A stretch of DNA of 64,000 nucleotides from Stenotrophomonas sp. 704A1 (GTDB lineage: Bacteria > Pseudomonadota > Gammaproteobacteria > Xanthomonadales > Xanthomonadaceae): contig NZ_CP130831.1 in the NCBI RefSeq assembly GCF_030549525.1, positions 2,629,501-2,693,500 of the forward strand, given 5' to 3'. Below, piece after piece: positions 32,447 through 39,926 of this stretch. Position 1 is the stretch's first letter; each line of letters starts with the position of its first letter. The notes beneath the pieces were generated by a model. The model was not told the origin of the DNA. It ran no database searches and saw nothing but the letters and a program-made list of their open reading frames with translations. A program made the translations under genes and the position numbers.

Positions 32447-32851
32447 ATGATGATGAACGATTTCCAGCAACTGCTGCAGGCCGCCAGCGCGCAGTCCGAG
32501 CCGCAGCGCCTGCTGTTCGTGTTCGTAAAGGCCGACCTGCCCGAATCGCCCACCGCCGACCAGCGCGACCGGCACGACCGTCGTGAAGGCGGCACCCTGT
32601 CGCCGGTCCTGTGCGTGGACAAACTGCCGAGCGAGGTCGCCAGCTTCCAGGCGCTGGCGGCCGAATCGACCACCACCGGCATCGACTGGGACCTGGTGTT
32701 CGTGGCCGCCATGGACGGCCGCGCCGGCATCGCCCCGAACAGCGACGAAGCCGCGCGCCCGCTGCAGCTGATGGTCAACGCCATCCATGACGGTCAGATC
32801 GGCCGCTTCGCCGCCTTCGACCGTGGCGGCGAGCCCGTTCAGTTCTATTGA
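32447..32851 (+). CDS. Small conserved protein often labelled ribonucleotide reductase subunit alpha (function unproven)
   Basis: 134 aa, soluble. The pattern FQQLLQAASAQSEPQRLLFV, then LSPVLCVDKLPSEVASFQAL and IDWDLVFVAAMDG, ending GRFAAFDRGGEPVQFY, matches a small proteobacterial family carried in databases under a ribonucleotide reductase name. It has none of the catalytic features of that enzyme (no radical or cysteine motif, far too short). The start at 32447 is the first of three consecutive Met codons. Its end overlaps the convergent membrane gene by 7 bases. Confidence 0.8.
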   Translation: MMMNDFQQLLQAASAQSEPQRLLFVFVKADLPESPTADQRDRHDRREGGTLSPVLCVDKLPSEVASFQALAAESTTTGIDWDLVFVAAMDGRAGIAPNSDEAARPLQLMVNAIHDGQIGRFAAFDRGGEPVQFY

Positions 32852-33174
32852 GCCACCCGCTGCAGGGTCAGGAAGAAGATCACCAGCACGGTGTTCAGGC
32901 CCCAGGCCACGGTCAGCCCGCGCGCGGCCACGCCCAGGTTGGGGGTGCGCGCGGTCGGCGCCGCCCGCCATACCGCCGGGATGATCCAGCCGGTATAGAG
33001 CAGCAACACGGCAAATACCCCCAGCAGCAGCGTGGTGCGCTGGTTGGCCAGGGCCCAGAGCGCTACCGCCCACAGAATGTTGCTGGGAATGACGCCCTGC
33101 AGCCAGAACACACTCCACAGGCGCGTACGGCCTTGGCGGTCGGGCGCGGGGTGCAGGGAAGCGGTTGCTGTCAT
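32845..33174 (-). CDS. Small inner-membrane protein, unknown function
   Basis: 109 aa with three predicted helices: QGVIPSNILWAVALWALAN, TLLLGVFAVLLLYTGWIIP and LTVAWGLNTVLVIFFLTLQR. No recognised catalytic motif. The start ATG at 33174 is followed by a short polar N-terminus. It is convergent with the preceding small gene, and a SMAG pair lies about 80 bases upstream of its start. Confidence 0.75.
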   Translation of the reverse strand: MTATASLHPAPDRQGRTRLWSVFWLQGVIPSNILWAVALWALANQRTTLLLGVFAVLLLYTGWIIPAVWRAAPTARTPNLGVAARGLTVAWGLNTVLVIFFLTLQRVAQ

Positions 33175-33252
33175 AAGTCACCCTTCTGTTTAGGAAGCAT
33201 GCCGGGCAAGCCTGCGCTTGGTGGCCGGGAACGTCAAGGAAGGACGCAATCG

Positions 33253-33325
33253 GTAGCGCCGGGCCCTGCCCGGCGGAATCCTTCACGGTCGCGCGCCGTC
33301 GGCTCGCCAGGCCGGGCCCGGCGCT
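33253..33325. repeat. SMAG (GTAG) palindrome pair
   Basis: One unit begins GTAGCGCCGGGCCCTGCCCG at 33253, and an inverted partner GCCGGGCCCGGCGCT ends at 33325. The pair sits at the left edge of a gene-free stretch of about 600 bases (33175-33773). Confidence 0.8.
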
Positions 33326-33563
33326 GGCCATGGGTTGTCGCCATCGCCCCTCCCCGCCCGCTTCCTTTCCTCGCCCAACCTCGACACCTGTCGCAGATTG
33401 CACGGTGCGGGCGGATCACCGCGCCAGCCCGCGCTGGCAATGCTTAACAGCGTGGGAGAATGCCGAAAGCGTCTCCAATCGAGTGATGTTTACAACTCTT
33501 CTGATTGGCATTGCACAGCACCACGGGCTCAGATGGCGTGCCACCGGAAAAGGGTGGCCGGGC

Positions 33564-33584
33564 TTCGAACACCCGAGTTGATGT
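33564..33584 (+). promoter_or_regulatory. Segment complementary to the loop of the downstream structured element
   Basis: TTCGAACACCCGAGTTGATG (33564-33583) is the reverse complement, apart from a short central mismatch, of 33692-33711 inside the three-way junction described below: two 8-base blocks match exactly, ACATCAAC and TGTTCGAA. It could pair with that element in cis as an alternative fold, or be a target of it. Confidence 0.45.
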
Positions 33585-33596
33585 TGACGTATGCGC

Positions 33597-33636
33597 TTGC
33601 CAGCCGGCGCCACCCTAGCGTGGCGCCGGCTGGCAA
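33597..33636 (+). terminator. Perfect 17-bp stem-loop (no U tract)
   Basis: TTGCCAGCCGGCGCCAC (33597-33613) pairs without mismatch with GTGGCGCCGGCTGGCAA (33620-33636) across the loop CCTAGC. No T-run follows, so it is not a standard intrinsic terminator. It stands between the antisense-like segment and the three-way junction element and may insulate one from the other. Confidence 0.5.
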
Positions 33637-33651
33637 TCCGTCTGCCGGCTA

Positions 33652-33744
33652 TGGCGGGCGGTGCGTGGGGGCCTTCGGGCCCGCCGGACTGACATCAACC
33701 CGGTGTTCGAACCACGTACCGTCCGCCACTTTTATGCGTGGCGG
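33652..33744 (+). ncRNA. Candidate structured RNA: three-way junction with a competing 3' hairpin
   Basis: A 16-bp outer stem (33652-33667 with 33713-33728, two G-U pairs) encloses GGGCC-UUCG-GGCCC at 33669-33682, a CCGG/CCGG hairpin at 33684-33703 and a palindromic GTTCGAAC at 33705-33712. The 3' arm CCGCCAC (33723-33729) can instead pair with GTGGCGG (33738-33744), so two folds exclude each other just before the ribosome site of the gene at 33774. The overall plan, with short loop segments complementary to a nearby site, resembles phage C4-type antisense RNAs. That likeness is from memory and unproven. The rest of the 33175-33773 stretch holds no gene I can support. Confidence 0.5.
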
Positions 33745-33773
33745 CTACCGATTGCCCTGCACGGAGCCCTGCC

Positions 33774-34148
33774 ATGAACGAATCGGACTTCCCGCATCTG
33801 CAAGCCTACCGCAGCACCGCCCACGACGACGGTTCGCCACAAGCTGCGCCTGCAGTGGACAGGAACACTTTCATTGCCAATCTCAACCGCATCGGCTCCG
33901 GTGCGGCGGCCGATGGCCAACCCTGGCCGGAGCGGCATCAACTGCCCGGCCGCTGCCTGGCCCTGGCCGATGCCGACTGCGCGTTGAGTGGATTGCGCGT
34001 GGTGCTGGAAATGCTGTTGGCTGCAGAGCGCACCCGCCAGAACGGCGAACCCGGGCAATACGTGGGCGACCGGGTGATGGAGGGATTGGTGATGGCCTGC
34101 CAGTCGCTGTGCGCGCAGGCGGTGGGGCGGTTGAAGCCCGAAGGGTGA
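33774..34148 (+). CDS. Small soluble unknown protein preceded by structured RNA
   Basis: 124 aa, no signal peptide or membrane helix. The C-terminal half is helical and Ala/Leu-rich (LALADADCALSGLRVVLEML, GDRVMEGLVMACQSL). It has the look of small Xanthomonadaceae-specific proteins such as the XAC0095 group, but I cannot confirm membership. The ATG at 33774 has GGAG eight bases upstream, directly after the switch-like hairpin at 33723-33744. It is convergent with the next gene. Confidence 0.6.
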   Translation: MNESDFPHLQAYRSTAHDDGSPQAAPAVDRNTFIANLNRIGSGAAADGQPWPERHQLPGRCLALADADCALSGLRVVLEMLLAAERTRQNGEPGQYVGDRVMEGLVMACQSLCAQAVGRLKPEG

Positions 34149-34167
34149 AGGCCATCTGCAACGCCAT

Positions 34168-34650
34168 TCAGCGAGGATCGCCTCCCGCCCGACACGCCGT
34201 CGGCGCAGCGCCCTTGTCCGGGGGAACCGCGTGTACATTCCAGCGATCTGCCAAAGCGCGTTCGACGCGGACAGAAAATGACCGTGCCTCGGCGGGCAGC
34301 TTCCCTTCAGAGAAGCCGATAGCTATCTCGAAGCGATCCAATCCGAGGTTCCCCGCCTCCATTCCAGAGCCGTCTTCCCGCTTCACTCCGACGTAGACGA
34401 CAGGGCGCTTAACGTCCACCTTTGACTTGGCAAGCTGGCGATCCAATTCCGCGCTGCCATCAAAGAACTGCATTCCTTCGTCCTTGGCGATGGCGCTGAG
34501 GGTCTGCTTGAACCGCCTCAAGCCCTCTTGGTCATGCACGCAGAACTGGATCATCTTGAAGGGCCGCTTCCCTACAGCCCATGCGCCGCCAGAGAATCCA
34601 AGTCCGACGCCAATCAGAAGTAGTGCTGTCAGGAGCTTCACCACCATCAA
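34168..34650 (-). CDS. Secreted unknown protein
   Basis: 160 aa with a clear signal peptide (LLTALLLIGVGLGFSGGAWA). The mature part is mixed alpha/beta without a known motif: IQFCVHDQEGLRRFKQTLSA, then KRPVVYVGVKREDGSGMEAG. The gene overlaps the end of the upstream gene by four bases. Lower GC than the flanking housekeeping genes. It lies in the run of small envelope genes downstream of an RHS remnant, where orphan immunity proteins are often found; that role is speculative. Confidence 0.65.
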   Translation of the reverse strand: MMVVKLLTALLLIGVGLGFSGGAWAVGKRPFKMIQFCVHDQEGLRRFKQTLSAIAKDEGMQFFDGSAELDRQLAKSKVDVKRPVVYVGVKREDGSGMEAGNLGLDRFEIAIGFSEGKLPAEARSFSVRVERALADRWNVHAVPPDKGAAPTACRAGGDPR

Positions 34651-35039
34651 GGCCCCAATATGTGGAGTGTGGCGGCCAACGGCCCCGCCGGAGCACGAAT
34701 CACGAAACCAGGCACGCAGGACGGCTCGGTCGTTTCAGGTTGACAAGGGATCTTCTGTTCCCCGTGCATGGGGACGACAAACAGATCCTCATTGTCCCTC
34801 ATTGTGTCCATCGCAACCCAAACCCTCGCTTGCGCGCCTGTAGAGAACCCGGCGAGCAGATGCCCGCCCCCTTCTTCATAGATCAGGTCACCAACAGGCT
34901 CGCCTCTGTACTCCAGCTCTGCACTTTGCAAAGCGGCATAGACCGGCTTCTCACGCAGCTCGCCTCGATGGAGCCCCCGAAGGATCAATAGCGCCGTGCC
35001 CGCGAGAAGGATGAAAAGCAAGACACAAATGAATCTCAT
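34647..35039 (-). CDS. Membrane-anchored unknown protein
   Basis: 130 aa. An N-terminal hydrophobic helix (FICVLLFILLAGTALLIL) acts as anchor or signal, followed by a periplasmic domain with two cysteines (KIPCQPETTEPSCVPGF) likely to form a disulfide. It is coupled to the 34168-34650 gene by an ATGA overlap. No family recognised. GC is lower than in neighbouring core genes. Confidence 0.65.
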   Translation of the reverse strand: MRFICVLLFILLAGTALLILRGLHRGELREKPVYAALQSAELEYRGEPVGDLIYEEGGGHLLAGFSTGAQARVWVAMDTMRDNEDLFVVPMHGEQKIPCQPETTEPSCVPGFVIRAPAGPLAATLHILGP

Positions 35040-35162
35040 GGACTGGATTTCCCGTCAGGCCCCTGAACGTGGGAGAGCGCTCCCCACTGCAGACACTGTG
35101 CACTTTGTTTCGTTCGACAACCTCCGATGGTCGCCACCGCCGGGAGCTCCGCCCTCCCCCTC

Positions 35163-35522
35163 TCACCGCGCCTGAAGCTCCCCGAGGTTGAGATCCCTGG
35201 CATATGACCGCCGACTACTGATCTGAACTTCCTTGAATGCGAACCTTCGACCGTCCCTGCATTCGACGGCGAATCGGTAGCTTCTGGGTTCCGGCCCTGC
35301 AACGACCATCATGGGGACCGAGAATGTGCTTCCAACCGGTTTCGACGAAACTACACCCTCGTCCTCCCCAAGCATGCTCAGCTCACAATCGAGCGTGCGA
35401 ACGTCACCCTGACCTGGTGGCACGCTTCCCGAGACGCGCACGATCATATCGCCACCCGATGTTGCACAGCCCGCCAGAACCAGACCGGTAATGACAGCAG
35501 CGGCACACCTCACCTTTGGCAT
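35163..35522 (-). CDS. Putative lipoprotein, unknown function
   Basis: 119 aa. A lipobox is visible: VITGLVLAGCATSGGD, with cleavage before Cys. The mature part is beta-rich (DMIVRVSGSVPPG, FSVPMMVVAGPEPRSYRFAV) and compact. The start at 35522 (MPKVRC) places the lipobox in the normal range; an ATG at 35543 is also in frame. One of several small envelope genes on the same strand between 34.1 and 36.6 kb. Confidence 0.65.
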   Translation of the reverse strand: MPKVRCAAAVITGLVLAGCATSGGDMIVRVSGSVPPGQGDVRTLDCELSMLGEDEGVVSSKPVGSTFSVPMMVVAGPEPRSYRFAVECRDGRRFAFKEVQISSRRSYARDLNLGELQAR

Positions 35523-35588
35523 CCCCGAATCCTCAGTACGCACTGTTACGTCTTACGCCGATAGCCATTCAGGGAATCATCAACCGCA

Positions 35589-35918
35589 TCAATAGATACC
35601 CGCCATGATACGAATATAGTCGTCGAGCGAATCCACCCGCCGATCGACTGCAACGCCGCGTTCTTTTGCGAGCGTTTGAAGCTCGAATATTAGAACTCCA
35701 TACCCCGAGTCCCAGTGATGAGCTTCACCAGGCGACAGTTCCTTCGAAAACCGATCTGCGGGACGGAGCTTCCCGGAGGGCAGTCGTAGCTCATCTGCAA
35801 CATGCTCCAGCAGCTCCACTACGGCTTCCTGATCCAGGCCACTATCCGCATAATATTGGTCATAGAAGCTAGTTGGCGACAGCGCCTCTCTTTCTCTCAG
35901 TTTGTCTTTCATTTCCAT
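35589..35918 (-). CDS. Small acidic protein, possibly DUF1493/acyl-carrier-like
   Basis: 109 aa, no signal peptide. The layout LDQEAVVELLEHVADELRLP, then DRFSKELSPGEAHHWDSGYG and a closing DSLDDYIRIMAG resembles DUF1493 proteins, which adopt a carrier-protein-like fold; certainty is low. No phosphopantetheine serine motif (DSL with the right context) is evident. DUF1493-type genes occur near polymorphic toxin loci, which suits the RHS remnant close by. Confidence 0.55.
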   Translation of the reverse strand: MEMKDKLREREALSPTSFYDQYYADSGLDQEAVVELLEHVADELRLPSGKLRPADRFSKELSPGEAHHWDSGYGVLIFELQTLAKERGVAVDRRVDSLDDYIRIMAGIY

Positions 35919-36087
35919 TCGCCTCTACGTGCCGCCTGTCCTACAGCCACCATAGACCATGGGACCGATATCCCAGAACCCCTCCCTCACACGACGCTCG
36001 GCCGGAAATTGCCGAATCAGGCGCCGGAAAAGGAGGCTGCCAAATGCCACTCACGCATTCGCCTACCAAGCGAGACCATCCGGCTAT

Positions 36088-36546
36088 CTATAGTTCTATT
36101 CCGCTGTAAACAAGGCCCAATTCTTCATCTTGCATGACCCAGCGACCAACATTACCCTCCGGACACAGATAGAACTTGCCGCCATAGCTTGACGCTCGCG
36201 CCCACGCGTTGCGGGCAAACTGAGGAAATCTCCGCATGACTCGCGCGTCGGACATCTCCGGTCTGCTCACTAGCCTGCAGTCTTCGGGCAAAGCAAGAAC
36301 CCCACTGGTCAGGCGGAAAACCAGCCACGATTCATTTGTGTCCATGTCGTGCGACTCGCGTATGTTGACTGCGTCCTCAGGCAACCATGAAGGCAACCAC
36401 TTCGATTCACCGATTGCTTGTCTTGAGACGGCTTGGTTGCGGTCTGCATACTCGGTGCTGGCAACTTCCATGCAACCAGAAAGTGCGATTGACAGCGTCA
36501 CGATTGGGAGCAGCTTGGCAGCGTGCATTTGAGGCGTCCGAGTCAT
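36088..36546 (-). CDS. Putative lipoprotein, YbbD-like (paralogue of 40386-40832)
   Basis: 152 aa. The lipobox LSIALSGCMEV follows a hydrophobic leader. The core WLPSWLPEDAVNIRESHDMD plus NESWLVFRL matches the WIPxWVP...LHEVHDLDSNTS pattern of the other copy at 40386-40832 and of YbbD-type proteins linked to RHS loci in enterobacteria. It lies directly downstream of the RHS remnant on the same strand. The start could also be the Met at 36528. The role is unknown; association with RHS elements suggests a toxin-related accessory. Confidence 0.65.
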   Translation of the reverse strand: MTRTPQMHAAKLLPIVTLSIALSGCMEVASTEYADRNQAVSRQAIGESKWLPSWLPEDAVNIRESHDMDTNESWLVFRLTSGVLALPEDCRLVSRPEMSDARVMRRFPQFARNAWARASSYGGKFYLCPEGNVGRWVMQDEELGLVYSGIEL

Positions 36547-36659
36547 CAGCAGGAGAAGTTACCACCACGTCCGAGGCGATTTGCCAGCTGATCCGCGGCG
36601 GAGTCAGCGGCAGAGTTGCCCTTGATGTTTTGATCGAGCCACACGCGCAAGTCACGTGC

Positions 36660-37158
36660 TGGCCGGGAAAGCGCAGGCCGAGTTCAAACACTACTCCATC
36701 GTCTTCCGGATCAGCACTCGGGACCCAGTCACCGAACACCTCGCTCTTGTTGCTCCACTCCCAGATCGCGACATCACGCACCGGATCGATCACCACGCGC
36801 GGCGTACCCAGATGATCCGGCTGGACGTAGGCCAGCTCTGGCACACCTGCGCTTGACACATTGATCAGCTCCACCGGAGAGTTGTCCAGCCAGATCGCCT
36901 GCTGCTGCGCCTGGCGGACGCTGCAGCTGGCGGCCATTGCCGTAGGTCCAGCCTGTCGCCGGGCCGAAGGCCGCGTAGGTCACGGTGTTCACCACGATCT
37001 GGCGGGCTTGGCCGGGCCGGATCAGGCCGATCTGGCTGACGCGCCCCTGGGTATCGCGCACGTAGTCGGCCACGCTGCCATCGGGGTACGTCAACGCGGT
37101 CAGGCGCCCTGCCTTGCTGTAGGCATAGCGCAAGGTGCTGGCCATCCCATTGAGCGTC
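36660..37158 (-). pseudogene. RHS-repeat core remnant with internal deletion
   Basis: Two RHS pieces lie in different frames. The first (37158 to about 36923) reads LRYAYSKAGRLTALTYPDGS and later GPATGWTYGNGRQLQR, typical YD-repeat text. The second (about 36910 to 36660) reads AYVQPDHLGTPRVVIDPVRD and ends at LRFPGQ, the RHS core end that normally precedes the variable toxin domain. The two abut with loss of the intervening repeats and a frame change, and a stop lies upstream at 37158. After FPGQ the sequence departs from any RHS pattern. A decayed C-terminal end of an RHS toxin gene. Confidence 0.8.
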
Positions 37159-37195
37159 TAGCGCGGGCGCTGCCGGGCCGCACTTGCGGCCTGCT

Positions 37196-37219
37196 CTTTT
37201 ATTAGATTATTCTAGAACT
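37196..37219. promoter_or_regulatory. AT-rich promoter/operator of the ars operon
   Basis: A sharply AT-rich stretch (TTTTATTAGATTATTCTAGA) directly before the arsR start stands out in GC-rich DNA and includes the partial dyad TCTAGA. ArsR repressors bind AT-rich dyads over their own promoters, so this is the likely autoregulatory site. Exact operator bounds cannot be set. Confidence 0.4.
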
Positions 37220-37549
37220 ATGGAAACAAAGAACGCCATTGCCGCCCTCACCGCACTGGGTCATGGCACCCGCCTGGCGGCCTTCCGCCTGCTGGTACAG
37301 GCCGGCCCCGCCGGCCGCCTGGCCGGCGACATCGCCGCCGCGCTGCAGGTACCGCCGGCCACGCTCAGCTTCCACCTGAAAGAACTGCTGCAGGCCGGCC
37401 TTGTGCAGAGTGAAAGCCAGGGCCGCACCGTCTGCTACCGCGCCCGCTTCGATGCAATGAACGGCCTCATCGACTACCTCACCGACAACTGCTGCGCCGC
37501 CTCACCTGCCGCGCAGTGCGCCCCCGCGCCCAGACCGCGCAGGTGCTGA
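37220..37549 (+). CDS. arsR: ArsR-family arsenic-responsive repressor
   Basis: 109 aa winged-helix repressor. DNA-binding part: LAGDIAAALQVPPATLSFHL, then LLQAGLVQSESQGRTVCYRA. The usual ArsR ELCVCD metal site is absent. Instead a C-terminal NCCAASPAAQC cluster occurs, like the C-terminal cysteine site of Acidithiobacillus-type ArsR. Start at 37220 follows an AT-rich promoter. It heads arsR-arsC-acr3. Confidence 0.9.
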   Translation: METKNAIAALTALGHGTRLAAFRLLVQAGPAGRLAGDIAAALQVPPATLSFHLKELLQAGLVQSESQGRTVCYRARFDAMNGLIDYLTDNCCAASPAAQCAPAPRPRRC

Positions 37550-37627
37550 CCGCCGCTGCACAGCCCATGCTGCGCACCCCACATAGCGTCTGTACGCCGA
37601 ACCACCTCTCCCCGACACCCCGCCGCC

Positions 37628-38131
37628 ATGATCCGCAATGTCCTGTTTCTCTGCACCGGCAACAGCGCACGCAGTGTGCTGGCCGAAGCCACCCTGCGCG
37701 CGTGGGGCGGCGACCGCTTCACGGCCTTCAGTGCCGGCAGCCACCCGACCGGCCAGGTCAATCCGTTCGCGCTTGCACAACTGCGCGCCGAAGGCATGCC
37801 GGTCGATGGACTGCGCAGCAAATCCTGGGACGCGTTCGCCGATGCCGCGCCCATGGATCTGGTGATCACCGTCTGCGATGCGGCGGCAGCGGAAGCCTGC
37901 CCGGTCGTGTTCGGTGACTTCGTCCGCAGCCATTGGGGTCTGCCGGACCCGGCCGAGGTACAGGGCAGCGATGCCGACAAGGCCGCGGCCTTCGCCCACG
38001 CGCATGCCATCGTGAAGGCACGCCTGCATGCGCTGCTGGCGCTGCCGGGGCACGTGTGGCAAGACCGCAGGATGCTCCTGCAGGCGCTGGATCAGATCGG
38101 CCATCTGCTACCGGCAGCGCGCACGCCATGA
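37628..38131 (+). CDS. arsC: Arsenate reductase, low-molecular-weight phosphatase type
   Basis: 167 aa; reduces arsenate to arsenite. The P-loop is FLCTGNSARS (CX5R) and the catalytic aspartate region is HWGLPDPAEV. Further cysteines include the VCDAAAAEACPV segment, so thioredoxin- or glutathione/mycothiol-type recycling cannot be decided from sequence. The stop overlaps the acr3 start (ATGA). Confidence 0.9.
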   Translation: MIRNVLFLCTGNSARSVLAEATLRAWGGDRFTAFSAGSHPTGQVNPFALAQLRAEGMPVDGLRSKSWDAFADAAPMDLVITVCDAAAAEACPVVFGDFVRSHWGLPDPAEVQGSDADKAAAFAHAHAIVKARLHALLALPGHVWQDRRMLLQALDQIGHLLPAARTP

Positions 38132-39177
38132 GCACAGCGGCACCCATGGGCCTGTTCGAGCGCCACCTCACGCTCTGGGTCGCGTTGTGCATCATCCTCG
38201 GCACGCTGCTCGGGCACTTCCTGCCCGCTGCCTTTGCCACCCTCGCCGCGGCTGAAGTGGCCAAGGTCAACCTGCCGGTGGCGGTGCTGATCTGGCTGAT
38301 GATCATCCCGATGCTGCTGAGGGTGGATTTCGGTGCGATGCGCCAGCTGGGGCAGCACTGGAAAGGCATCGGGGTGACGCTGTTCATCAACTGGGCCGTG
38401 AAGCCGTTCTCGATGGCATTGCTGGGCTGGCTCTTCCTGCGCCACGTCTTTGCCGACTGGCTGCCCGCCGGCCAGATCGACAGCTACATCGCCGGGCTGA
38501 TTCTGCTGGCCGCCGCACCCTGCACCGCCATGGTGTTCGTGTGGAGCAACCTGTGCCGCGGCGACGCCAACTTCACCTTGAGCCAGGTGGCGTTGAACGA
38601 CGCGATCATGGTGGGTGCCTATGCGCCGGTGGTGGCGCTGCTGCTGGGCCTGTCGGCCATCACCGTGCCGTGGGACACGCTGCTGCTGTCGGTCGGCCTG
38701 TACATCGTGGCGCCGGTGCTGGTGGCCGCGTTGCTGCGGCGCTGGATCCTGTCACGCCATGGCGAACCCGGGCTGCAGGCGACCCTGCGCCGGCTGGGGC
38801 CGCTGTCCCTGACGGCGCTGCTGCTGACCCTGGTGCTGCTGTTCGGGTTCCAGGGCCAGCAGATCGTGCAGCAGCCGCTGGTGATTGCGTTGATCGCGGT
38901 TCCTATCCTGATCCAGGTCTACTTCACCTCGGGGCTGGCCTATCTGCTCAACCGGCGCCTGGGAGTGGCGCACTGCGTGGCCGGGCCGTCGGCATTGATC
39001 GGCGCCAGCAACTTCTTCGAACTGGCGGTGGCCACGGCCGTAGGCCTGTTCGGCGTGCACTCCGGCGCCGCGCTCGCTACGGTGGTGGGGGTGCTGATTG
39101 AAGTACCGGTGATGCTTTCGGTGGTGAAGATCGTGAACCGGTCACGCAACTGGTATGAGGCGCGCGAGCGCGCTTGA
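38128..39177 (+). CDS. acr3: ACR3-family arsenite efflux transporter
   Basis: 349 aa, ten membrane helices. ACR3 signatures: NLPVAVLIWLMIIPMLLRVD, FINWAVKPFSMALLGWLF, LAAAPCTAMVFVWSNLCRGD (with the conserved Cys that binds arsenite) and GASNFFELAVATAVGLFG. It exports arsenite generated by ArsC. The start overlaps the arsC stop. An rcnB-like pseudogene follows 23 bases downstream. Confidence 0.95.
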   Translation: MSTAAPMGLFERHLTLWVALCIILGTLLGHFLPAAFATLAAAEVAKVNLPVAVLIWLMIIPMLLRVDFGAMRQLGQHWKGIGVTLFINWAVKPFSMALLGWLFLRHVFADWLPAGQIDSYIAGLILLAAAPCTAMVFVWSNLCRGDANFTLSQVALNDAIMVGAYAPVVALLLGLSAITVPWDTLLLSVGLYIVAPVLVAALLRRWILSRHGEPGLQATLRRLGPLSLTALLLTLVLLFGFQGQQIVQQPLVIALIAVPILIQVYFTSGLAYLLNRRLGVAHCVAGPSALIGASNFFELAVATAVGLFGVHSGAALATVVGVLIEVPVMLSVVKIVNRSRNWYEARERA

Positions 39178-39200
39178 GGCGGCAAGGCCAGGAGGTTGCG

Positions 39201-39547
39201 ATGAACACCGCACGCTTGTTCGCCATTGCGTTGACCACGGCTGCCGCGCTGGCTGCGGCACCCGCTTTCGCCGATCCGCCGCAACAAGCGCGCGGCAACG
39301 GGCCACCGCCGCACGCCGGTGGCCCGCCCAACCGTGATGCACCGCCGCCGGGCTGGCAGTAGAAGGCCTGGCGTCGCGGCAAGCGCCTGCCATGGGCGGA
39401 AGTGGACCGCCGCTACGGGTGGAAGACTACGCGCGCTATCACCTGCGCGAGCCGGGCCGCGACCGGCGTTGGGTGCGCCAGTCCAATAACGAGTACCTGT
39501 TGGTGGAGATCGCGACCGGTTTGATCATCGACGCGCTGCACCGCTGA
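39201..39547 (+). pseudogene. RcnB-family periplasmic protein gene, broken by a stop and a frameshift
   Basis: The reading frame starts at 39201 with a signal peptide (LFAIALTTAAALAAAPAFAD) and a Pro/Gly-rich linker, and meets TAG at 39360-39362 after PPPGWQ. Past that stop, the same frame continues as KAWRRGKRLPWAEVDRRYG. The family C-terminus then resumes in another frame as VEDYARYHLREPGRDRRWVR and LLVEIATGLIIDALHR, ending at 39547. Intact RcnB-type proteins run WQKGWRRGDRLP...Y.V.DY..Y.L.PP..GY.WV.....Y.L..I.TG.I. Two lesions indicate decay rather than a single sequencing error. Intact relatives modulate metal (nickel/cobalt) homeostasis or envelope stress. Confidence 0.75.
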
Positions 39548-39597
39548 AGCGGCTTGCAGCGTCTCCACACGCGGCGAATTACCCCGGCACAGACACC

Positions 39598-39909
39598 TTA
39601 CGACCGGGGCCGACCCGATCGGCGGTGCTTGCGCCCCCGACGCCGCACCTGCCCCCGCCCGGTATGCATGCCCTCCCGCAGTGCGATACGCCCGCACAGC
39701 AGCGCTGTGGCAAAGAGCCCCATCGCCACCAGCATTTCGAATCCGCGATCACCAGAGAGCAGGCGGATGGAGATCTCCAGTGAGCACAGCCTGCCGCAGC
39801 GCAGGCCCTGTTCGTTGAAGCCATGGATGAGCACCAGTACGCCCATCAGCCCGCACAACGCCATCAGGGCCAGGCTTGCGATGAAGATGAAAGGTCGATG
39901 GATGCGCAT
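39598..39909 (-). CDS. Small membrane protein, unknown function
   Basis: 103 aa with two hydrophobic segments (FIFIASLALMALCGLMGVLV and EMLVAMGLFATALLCGRIAL) and a strongly basic C-terminal tail (RRRGRKHRRSGR). Three cysteines fall in the loop between the helices. No family recognised. It is convergent with the rcnB-like pseudogene. Confidence 0.55.
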   Translation of the reverse strand: MRIHRPFIFIASLALMALCGLMGVLVLIHGFNEQGLRCGRLCSLEISIRLLSGDRGFEMLVAMGLFATALLCGRIALREGMHTGRGQVRRRGRKHRRSGRPRS

Positions 39910-39926
39910 GCGCTTGCTGCGGTCTT

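Noticed and set aside
33700-33716. GTGTTCGAACC resembling a tRNA T-arm
   Set aside because: No acceptor, D-arm or anticodon arm can be built around it; the surrounding bases instead form the 16-bp outer stem of another structure.
33590-33745. Integron attC-like or IS-end interpretation of the inverted repeats
   Set aside because: No core attC sites, integrase or transposase gene, or target duplication is visible.
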